In this document: positions 5,326 to 8,476 of the stretch, piece after piece
Layout of the letters: each line of letters begins with the position of its first letter
Position numbering within the stretch: the stretch's first letter is position 1
Source: Bacillota bacterium
GTDB taxonomy: Bacteria > Bacillota > Clostridia > Christensenellales > Borkfalkiaceae
Assembly: GCA_003343765.1 (NCBI GenBank)
Contig: QAKO01000005.1
Location: 1-8,476, forward strand
Length of the DNA: 8,476 nucleotides
Direction of reading: 5' to 3'
Notes under the pieces: generated by a model
Databases searched by the model: none
The model's input: the letters and a program-made list of their open reading frames with translations, nothing else
What the model was told of the DNA's origin: nothing
Position numbers and translations under genes: made by a program

Positions 5326-5445
5326 GCCGACCTGTCATCCTGCCGCCTTGCCGACCTGTCGACCTGCCGTCCTGTCGTCCTGCCGCCTTGCCGATCTGCT
5401 GACCTGCCGATCTGCCGACCTGCCGACCTATCGCCTTGTCGTCTA
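5326..5445. repeat. Degenerate 8-bp tandem array, consensus GCCGACCT
   Basis: Fifteen consecutive 8-base units in strict phase, extendable two units left to 5310 into the neighbouring hairpin. Variants include GCCGACCT (four copies: 5326, 5350, 5414, 5422), GTCGACCT, GCCGTCCT, GTCGTCCT, GCCGCCTT (5342, 5382 and, in the hairpin, 5310), GCCGATCT and GCTGACCT. Variation concentrates at positions 2, 5 and 7 and is largely pyrimidine exchange. A five-unit super-repeat is visible: 5334-5373 against 5374-5413 differ at about 6 of 40 positions. The last units decay (ATCGCCTT, GTCGTCTA). Because 8 is not a multiple of 3, it reads as an 8-residue repeat in every frame; no ribosome site suggests it is translated. 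Confidence 0.9.
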
Positions 5446-5627
5446 TATAAAAGACCGATTTTCGCCGCCCATTTTAGCGTCTGCGAAAAGAAAAATCATT
5501 TTCGCATGGCGTGGTGCTTTTTCGGAGATGAGGGAAAAAATCAAATCTGCATTACGTTGTATTTTTGCATCGGAAAAACCATTTTTCAGGTTTTTCGGGA
5601 AAAATAATAAAAAGCAGAGCAAAATAA

Positions 5628-5656
5628 TTGACGAAACGGTTTTGCTGCGCTATAAT
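5628..5656 (+). promoter_or_regulatory. Sigma-A promoter of the Fe-S operon
   Basis: TTGACG at 5628-5633 and TATAAT at 5651-5656 are separated by 17 bp. The predicted start is near 5663, inside the palindrome described next. Confidence 0.88.
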
Positions 5657-5659
5657 AAA

Positions 5660-5678
5660 TGCAACTAAAATGGTTGCA
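5660..5678 (+). promoter_or_regulatory. Candidate operator at +1 (autoregulation by the IscR-like protein)
   Basis: TGCAAC (5660-5665) and GTTGCA (5673-5678) form an inverted repeat with a 7-base spacer, straddling the predicted transcription start. Superimposed is a direct repeat, GCAACTAAAA (5661-5670) and GCAATTAAAA (5676-5685), with a 15-base offset. Rrf2-family regulators commonly bind such sites over their own promoters, so autorepression is a reasonable inference; the site does not match a consensus I can name. Confidence 0.5.
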
Positions 5679-5721
5679 ATTAAAAAATGTCGGAAGAGTG
5701 AGACAAAAGGAGGTTACGGGA

Positions 5722-6207
5722 ATGAGGCTTTCATCGAAATCGCAATATGGACTGAAGGCGTGTTTTTTACTGGCGCAGAATTATCCGAACAGGTGTGTGA
5801 GTGCGTCGGTGCTGGAAAAGGAGATAGCGGTATCGAGCAAATATATAGAGAAAATCATGCGCATGCTGGCGGGAAAAGGGATCGTGGCGGCGGAGCGAGG
5901 CGTATCGGGAGGTTATAAGCTGACGCGTGCTCCGAAAGAAGTCACGATCGGGGATATAGCGCGGGCATTGGAGGACAATATGGAAATAGCGGACTGCATC
6001 ACGTCGACGTGTCAAAAGTGTGCGACGGGGGCGGTATGGCGCAAACTGTATGCGGGGATCAACGAGGTACTGGATTCAATGACGTTGCAGTCGATGCTGG
6101 ATGATCACAGTGAAGTGGGGGTCTGCAAGTGCAATACGGCGGAACATGCGCATAGTTGTCAATGCGAAACGGATCCTGCGCAGACTTGCCAATGCAGGAC
6201 TATGTAA
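5722..6207 (+). CDS. Rrf2/IscR-family Fe-S-responsive regulator with CxC-rich tail
   Basis: A 161-residue regulator. The start at 5722 is set by AAGGAGGT at 5707-5714, eight bases upstream, and by MRLSSKSQYGLKA, the usual Rrf2 N-terminus; the in-frame ATG at 5659 lies in the promoter region and is rejected. The winged-helix domain covers ~1-80 (ASVLEKEIAVSSKYIEKIM, then the wing AERGVSGGYKLTRAP). The cluster-binding loop carries C92, C97 and C100 (DCITSTCQKC, C-x4-C-x2-C) followed by AVWRKLYAGINEVLDSMTLQSML, as in IscR proteins, whose usual spacing is C-x5-C-x5-C. Beyond the normal end (~residue 129) is an extra tail with CKC (135-137), CQC (146-148), CQC (156-158) and two His. It leads the nifS-nifU operon, and it probably represses it when clusters are plentiful (inference). 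Close relatives are named IscR. Confidence 0.9.
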   Translation: MRLSSKSQYGLKACFLLAQNYPNRCVSASVLEKEIAVSSKYIEKIMRMLAGKGIVAAERGVSGGYKLTRAPKEVTIGDIARALEDNMEIADCITSTCQKCATGAVWRKLYAGINEVLDSMTLQSMLDDHSEVGVCKCNTAEHAHSCQCETDPAQTCQCRTM

Positions 6208-6262
6208 AGGCGGAAGAAATCAAAAAGAAGAGATAACGGCATTGCAAAAGGAGAAATGGGCA

Positions 6263-7456
6263 ATGGAACACATATATTTTGATCATGCGGCAACGACGCC
6301 TGTGGACGGGCGCGTGTTGGAAAAGATGCTGCCGTATTTTACGGAGAAATTCGGGAATCCGAATTCGCAGCATTGGTTTGGAAGAGAGACGGTCGCCGCG
6401 GTGGATGAAGCGCGGGACACGATCGCGAAGGTGATCGGTGCGAAGCCTGCGGAGATTTATTTTACGTCGGGCGGCACGGAAGCGGACAACTGGGCGCTGC
6501 GCGGTGCCGCGCACGCGTACAAAGACCGCGGCAGGCATCTGATCGTGAGCGCGGTGGAGCATCCGGCCATGATCGCTACGGCAAAGGAACTTATCAAGGA
6601 AGGGTTTGACGTAACGTTTGCGGAAGTGGACGAATACGGAAAGGTCGATTTGGAAAAGCTGAAAAAGGCGGTGCGGAGCGACACGGTATTTATCGGCGTT
6701 ATGACGGCAAACAACGAAGTGGGAACGATCCAGCCGATCGCGGAAATTTCGGAATTTGCGAAGGAGCGCGGCATTGTATTTTTTACGGATGCGGTACAGG
6801 CGGCGGGAGCTTTGCCGATCAACGTAAAGTCGCCCGCGGTGGATATGCTGTCTTTTTCGTCGCATAAATTTTACGGTCCGAAAGGAATTGGCGTGCTGTA
6901 TGTCCGTTCGGGGCTGAAGATCGGAAAGATCATAACGGGCGGACATCAGGAACGCGGAATGCGCGGCGGCACGACGAATGTCCCTGCGATCGTGGGCATG
7001 GCGGAGGCGTTGCGTCTGTCGCAGGAAAAACTCGTTGAAAATGCGGCGTATGTCACATCGCTGCGCGATCGGTTTATATCACGCGTGACCAAAGAGATAC
7101 CGTATGTAAAGCTGAACGGACATCCGACAGACAGGCTTCCTGCCAACGCGAATTTTTCTTTCCGTTATATTGAAGGGGAGTCGCTTCTGTTCAGTCTGGA
7201 TCTTGCTGGGATCGCCGTATCCAGCGGTTCGGCGTGTTCTTCCGGATCTTTGGAACCGTCGCATGTGCTGCTTGCGATGGGCGTACCGGAGGGGTTGGCG
7301 CATGGCAGCATACGGTTTTCGTTCGGAAGCCGCAATACGCCCGAACAGGTCGATTATGCGGTGGATAAACTCAAGGAGATTGTCGTTAAACTGCGCGCAC
7401 TTTCGCCGCTTTTTCCCAAAGATCTGAAAAACGAAGTATTCGAGAAGGAGATATAA
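6263..7456 (+). CDS. nifS: Cysteine desulfurase NifS/IscS
   Basis: A 397-residue PLP enzyme (class V aminotransferase fold) that removes sulfur from cysteine as an enzyme persulfide for Fe-S assembly. The start is chosen at 6263 (MEHIYFDHAATTPVDG) because AAGGAG at 6248-6253 precedes it and the family N-terminus fits; longer in-frame extensions overlap the regulator. Visible signatures are TSGGTEADN (68-76), AVEHPA (97-102), TANNEVGTIQP (148-158), TDAVQA (175-180), the PLP lysine K202 in SFSSHKFYGPKGIG, and the persulfide cysteine C325 in SSGSACSSGSLEPSHVL. The short ACSSGS loop is typical of NifS/IscS rather than SufS. It lies 55 bases after the regulator and ends two bases before nifU, so they are co-transcribed. 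Full length and intact. Confidence 0.97.
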   Translation: MEHIYFDHAATTPVDGRVLEKMLPYFTEKFGNPNSQHWFGRETVAAVDEARDTIAKVIGAKPAEIYFTSGGTEADNWALRGAAHAYKDRGRHLIVSAVEHPAMIATAKELIKEGFDVTFAEVDEYGKVDLEKLKKAVRSDTVFIGVMTANNEVGTIQPIAEISEFAKERGIVFFTDAVQAAGALPINVKSPAVDMLSFSSHKFYGPKGIGVLYVRSGLKIGKIITGGHQERGMRGGTTNVPAIVGMAEALRLSQEKLVENAAYVTSLRDRFISRVTKEIPYVKLNGHPTDRLPANANFSFRYIEGESLLFSLDLAGIAVSSGSACSSGSLEPSHVLLAMGVPEGLAHGSIRFSFGSRNTPEQVDYAVDKLKEIVVKLRALSPLFPKDLKNEVFEKEI

Positions 7457-7458
7457 AA

Positions 7459-7830
7459 ATGTATACAGAAAAAGTCATGGAAGCATTTCAGAATCCGAAA
7501 AATGTCGGAGAAATCGAAAATTATGACGGTATGGGCATGATCGGCAGCGAAGCGTGCGGCGATATCATGCAGGTTTTTATAAAAGTAAAAGACGGGGTCA
7601 TCACGGACGCAAAATTCAAGACGTTCGGCTGTGCGGCGGCGATAGCCACTTCTTCCACCGCGACGGAAATGATCAAGGGCATGACCGTCGATCAGGCGCT
7701 GGAAGTTACAAATAAAAAAGTCATCGAAGTGCTAGGCGGGCTTCCTCCGCAGAAGATCCATTGTTCTGTTTTGGCGGAGCAGGCGATCAAAGCGGCGATC
7801 GAAGACTATAAAAAGAAACTTTTGTCATAA
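7459..7830 (+). CDS. nifU: NifU/IscU-type Fe-S cluster scaffold
   Basis: A 123-residue protein that matches the N-terminal scaffold domain of NifU (IscU size, no C-terminal Nfu domain). It builds clusters from NifS-derived sulfur before passing them to target proteins. The three ligand cysteines and accessory residues are present: C33 with D35 in SEACGDIM, C58 in FKTFGCAAAIA, and H101-C102 in LPPQKIHCSVLAE. The start has AAGGAG at 7445-7450, within the end of nifS, eight bases upstream; only two bases separate the nifS stop from this ATG, implying tight translational coupling. The Asp at 35 is the residue whose loss stabilises the cluster in IscU, and it is intact, consistent with a working donor. 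Confidence 0.97.
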   Translation: MYTEKVMEAFQNPKNVGEIENYDGMGMIGSEACGDIMQVFIKVKDGVITDAKFKTFGCAAAIATSSTATEMIKGMTVDQALEVTNKKVIEVLGGLPPQKIHCSVLAEQAIKAAIEDYKKKLLS

Positions 7831-7845
7831 AAAGGCGGGTACGTT

Positions 7846-8340
7846 ATGCGAAAATCCGAACGAGAAGTGGTGAATTTTCAAGAAAAAATGCAAATTCTGA
7901 TGCGTTGCGGCAGTATGACGCTTGCTTTCCAGGAGCAGGGCGGGCCGTATCTTGTACCTTTAAATTTCGGAGCGGAAGAACAGGACGGGAACCTTGTGCT
8001 GTATTTTCACTGCGCTTTGGAAGGAAAAAAACTGGATCTTCTCAAAAAAAATAACGAAGTGGGTTTTTGTGCGTACACCATGTTGCGCGTGTTCAATAAA
8101 GGCGTGGCGCCCTGCGGATATACGACGGATTACGAAAGTGTGAGCGGCAAAGGGAAGGCGGAAATTATAACGGAAGCTGAAAAGCGTCTGCACGGACTGA
8201 AAGTTTTGATGGCGCACTATACGGACGAAACGTTTTCGGATGAAATGTTTTCCGCAAAAGCATTGGCGATTACGACCGTCGTTAAAGTAACGGTCGATGA
8301 ATGGACGGGCAAACGCCTGATTCGCAAAGACATACCCTAA
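7846..8340 (+). CDS. NimA-like pyridoxamine-5'-phosphate-oxidase-fold flavoprotein
   Basis: A 164-residue protein of the split-barrel PNPOx-like family related to NimA, the 5-nitroimidazole reductases. Motifs are MRKSEREV (1-8), PYLVPLNFG (34-42), YFHCALEGKKLDLL (53-66), CGYTTDYESVSGKGKAEI (90-107) and EKRLHGLKVLM (112-122). The GKK and SVSGKGKAEI segments are typical of the FMN-binding edge of this fold. Most such proteins in Clostridia have no established substrate, so nitroimidazole resistance should not be assumed. Only 15 bases separate it from nifU, and AAAGGCGG at 7831-7838 is a fair ribosome site, so it is probably the last gene of the Fe-S operon. Cytoplasmic, no signal peptide. Confidence 0.9.
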   Translation: MRKSEREVVNFQEKMQILMRCGSMTLAFQEQGGPYLVPLNFGAEEQDGNLVLYFHCALEGKKLDLLKKNNEVGFCAYTMLRVFNKGVAPCGYTTDYESVSGKGKAEIITEAEKRLHGLKVLMAHYTDETFSDEMFSAKALAITTVVKVTVDEWTGKRLIRKDIP

Positions 8341-8415
8341 GGCGCACCGTAGGCCTCTGTATATGCAGAATGCTCCCCGATTTTTTTAGCGGATTTGCTC
8401 ATGGCGCAGGGAAGC

Positions 8416-8441
8416 TTGAAAAGGCGGAAACGTTTTATAAT
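8416..8441 (+). promoter_or_regulatory. Possible promoter near the right edge
   Basis: TATAAT at 8436-8441 is a perfect -10, but the nearest -35-like TTGAAA (8416-8421) is only 14 bp away, which is short. No start codon with a ribosome site is visible before the window ends. The interval 8341-8476 is otherwise without a gene; the T-run at 8381-8387 lacks a convincing stem. Confidence 0.3.
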
Positions 8442-8476
8442 GCAGGGGAAAATACGCGGAACAGAAAGTTTATCAG

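Larger units (their letters stand above)
5091..5627. other. Gene-poor region of about 540 bases: three hairpins, octamer array, AT-rich tail
   Basis: No frame here has a credible start, ribosome site or protein-like sequence; open frames across the array are by-products of its lack of stops. From left to right it holds hairpins at 5148-5175, 5213-5250 and 5273-5318, an 8-bp tandem array at 5326-5445, then an AT-rich stretch. The AT-rich part has an 8-bp hairpin TGCGAAAA/TTTTCGCA (5482-5489/5499-5506) and a weak one GAAAAACC/GGTTTTTC (5573-5580/5589-5596). No tRNA or known RNA family is recognisable by eye. Confidence 0.7.

Noticed and set aside
5213..5445. Retron, CRISPR or integron-type element
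   Set aside because: No reverse transcriptase, Cas or integrase gene is present, the repeat unit is far too short for CRISPR and has no spacers, and the stems lack attC-like features.
5324..5668. Open frame of 114 codons with Cys/Pro/Leu repeat residues across the octamer array
   Set aside because: It is a by-product of stop-free tandem octamers; there is no ribosome site at its ATG and it runs through the Fe-S operon promoter.
5659..5721. Earlier start for the IscR-like regulator
   Set aside because: The ATG is upstream of the predicted transcription start and within the putative operator; a strong AAGGAGGT marks 5722.
6101..6262. N-terminal extension of NifS by 54 residues
   Set aside because: It overlaps the regulator gene in another frame; the family N-terminus and AAGGAG support the start at 6263.
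6200..6946. 248-codon open frame opposite nifS
   Set aside because: Arg/His-rich shadow of a conserved gene, no ribosome site.
8351..8387. Terminator after the NimA-like gene
   Set aside because: There is a seven-T run but only a 4-bp TCTG/CAGA stem upstream of it, not adjacent to the run; not convincing.

Overview
The window looks like a chromosomal segment of an anaerobic, low-to-mid-GC Firmicute, most likely a Clostridia member. This rests on near-consensus sigma-A promoters (TTGACA/TATAAT), strong AGGAGG-type ribosome binding sites, a T-box riboswitch, an Rrf2/IscR-nifS-nifU iron-sulfur operon, QueH in place of QueG, and many hairpin-plus-U-tract terminators. I see no phage, transposase, CRISPR, tRNA or rRNA gene.

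Layout. (1) 1-317: C-terminal end of an unrecognised + strand gene, facing a - strand gene at 503-1360 that encodes a two-PRC-barrel protein; a 26-bp perfect palindrome lies between them. (2) 1503-2146: a monocistronic GNAT acetyltransferase with a perfect-consensus promoter and two tandem terminators. (3) 2211-4390: promoter, T-box leader with Asn specifier AAC, intrinsic terminator, an additional 14-bp hairpin, then glutamine-dependent asparagine synthetase (asnB) and a terminator. The T-box should switch asnB on when tRNA-Asn is uncharged. (4) 4380-5089: queH, the last step of queuosine synthesis, which appears to be transcribed without a leader, then a strong terminator.

(5) 5091-5627: more than 500 bases without a credible gene, holding three hairpins (two very strong) followed by a degenerate tandem array of an 8-bp unit. 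(6) 5628-8340: an Fe-S operon with a consensus promoter, a palindrome at the predicted +1, an Rrf2/IscR-type regulator with an unusual tail carrying three CxC motifs, nifS cysteine desulfurase, nifU/iscU scaffold, and a NimA-like flavin-binding pyridoxamine-phosphate-oxidase-fold protein. NifS delivers sulfur from cysteine to NifU, and the regulator probably senses cluster supply. QueH upstream is itself an Fe-S enzyme but has its own promoter and terminator.

The most noteworthy items are the CxC-rich tail of the IscR-like regulator, the octamer array with adjoining hairpins, and the apparently leaderless queH. Most of the rest is ordinary housekeeping content, and I see no strong case for an entirely new multi-gene system.
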